A stretch of 64,000 bases of DNA from Sphingomonas sp. S2M10 (GTDB lineage: Bacteria > Pseudomonadota > Alphaproteobacteria > Sphingomonadales > Sphingomonadaceae): positions 143,958 to 207,957 of the forward strand of contig NZ_JAAILI010000043.1 of the NCBI RefSeq assembly GCF_012650175.1, written 5' to 3'. The position numbers were made by a program, and so were the translations under genes. Positions 63,904-64,000 of the stretch are shown piece after piece (the first letter of the stretch is position 1; every line of letters begins with the position of its first letter). The notes under the pieces were generated by a model. The model was not told the DNA's origin, searched no databases, and saw only the letters and a list, made by a program, of their open reading frames with translations.

Positions 63904-63976
63904 TCCGATTTGATCCCGGCCGGCGTTCCGACCTGATCCCGGCCGGTATTCCGATTAATTCCCGGCCACCTGCCGG
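63886..63976. repeat. Four 23-bp tandem repeats, IS21-like element end
   Basis: ATCCCGGCC recurs at 63890, 63913, 63936 and (as TTCCCGGCC) 63959, each followed by a partly conserved spacer ending in TTCCGA in three units. The exact 23-base period and position at a transposase break fit the multiple terminal repeats of IS21-family elements, whose body would lie to the right of the window. Confidence 0.65.
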
Positions 63977-64000
63977 GGGATGAGAAGCCTGATCGTTGGG

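Overview
The window is high-GC DNA that looks like a sphingomonad (Sphingomonas or a close relative). This is judged from four TonB-dependent receptors with typical sphingomonad/Caulobacter plugs, receptor-linked flavin halogenases, a kdp operon led by a TorF-type porin, and a SigF/NrsF bufferin cluster. I see no rRNA, tRNA or CRISPR array.

Region 1 (1-15.1 kb) is a carbohydrate-type uptake locus. It starts with the tail of a DUF1080 glycoside hydrolase, a GAF protein and a secreted unknown. Two GH43 enzymes and a TonB-dependent receptor follow on the minus strand. Diverging from the receptor is a tightly overlapping five-gene operon of four tryptophan-halogenase-family proteins and a JmjC-like cupin. 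The second halogenase has lost key active-site residues.

Region 2 (15.1-38.7 kb) holds further nutrient-scavenging loci. It has a DUF6250 protein, a DUF885 metallohydrolase, a second receptor, and a row of DUF1080, three exported Gfo/Idh/MocA oxidoreductases and an ApbE-like protein. The latter set is the gene content expected for a 3-keto-glycoside route. A CehA/McbA metallohydrolase comes next. Two complete FecI-FecR-FecA-type signalling systems then stand back to back, and a secreted phosphoesterase closes the region.

Region 3 (38.7-51.6 kb) is a minus-strand torF - micropeptide - kdpFABCDE operon, preceded by a second minus-strand operon. The second operon has several small membrane or basic proteins, a methyltransferase-like protein and a LysA-type decarboxylase. 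The two operons share a ~59 bp upstream element, and a broken copy of the kdpE 3' end sits just upstream of the second one. This suggests common control, possibly by KdpE, and makes the lysA operon the least-described candidate system here.

Region 4 (51.6-55.8 kb) is a bufferin (copper/metal-buffering) stress regulon: DoxX-BufA1 diverging from SigF-NrsF-BufA2-BufB-BufC. Three near-identical GTAACC-N16-CGTA promoters explain its wiring.

Region 5 (55.8-64 kb) is decaying and mobile. It has a one-base-frameshifted gene, a GH39/amidohydrolase pair, and a penicillin-acylase gene cut off by an insertion sequence. The right end is a mosaic of two IS3-family elements and an IS21-like end. These enclose a short AT-rich island with two related genes of unknown function.
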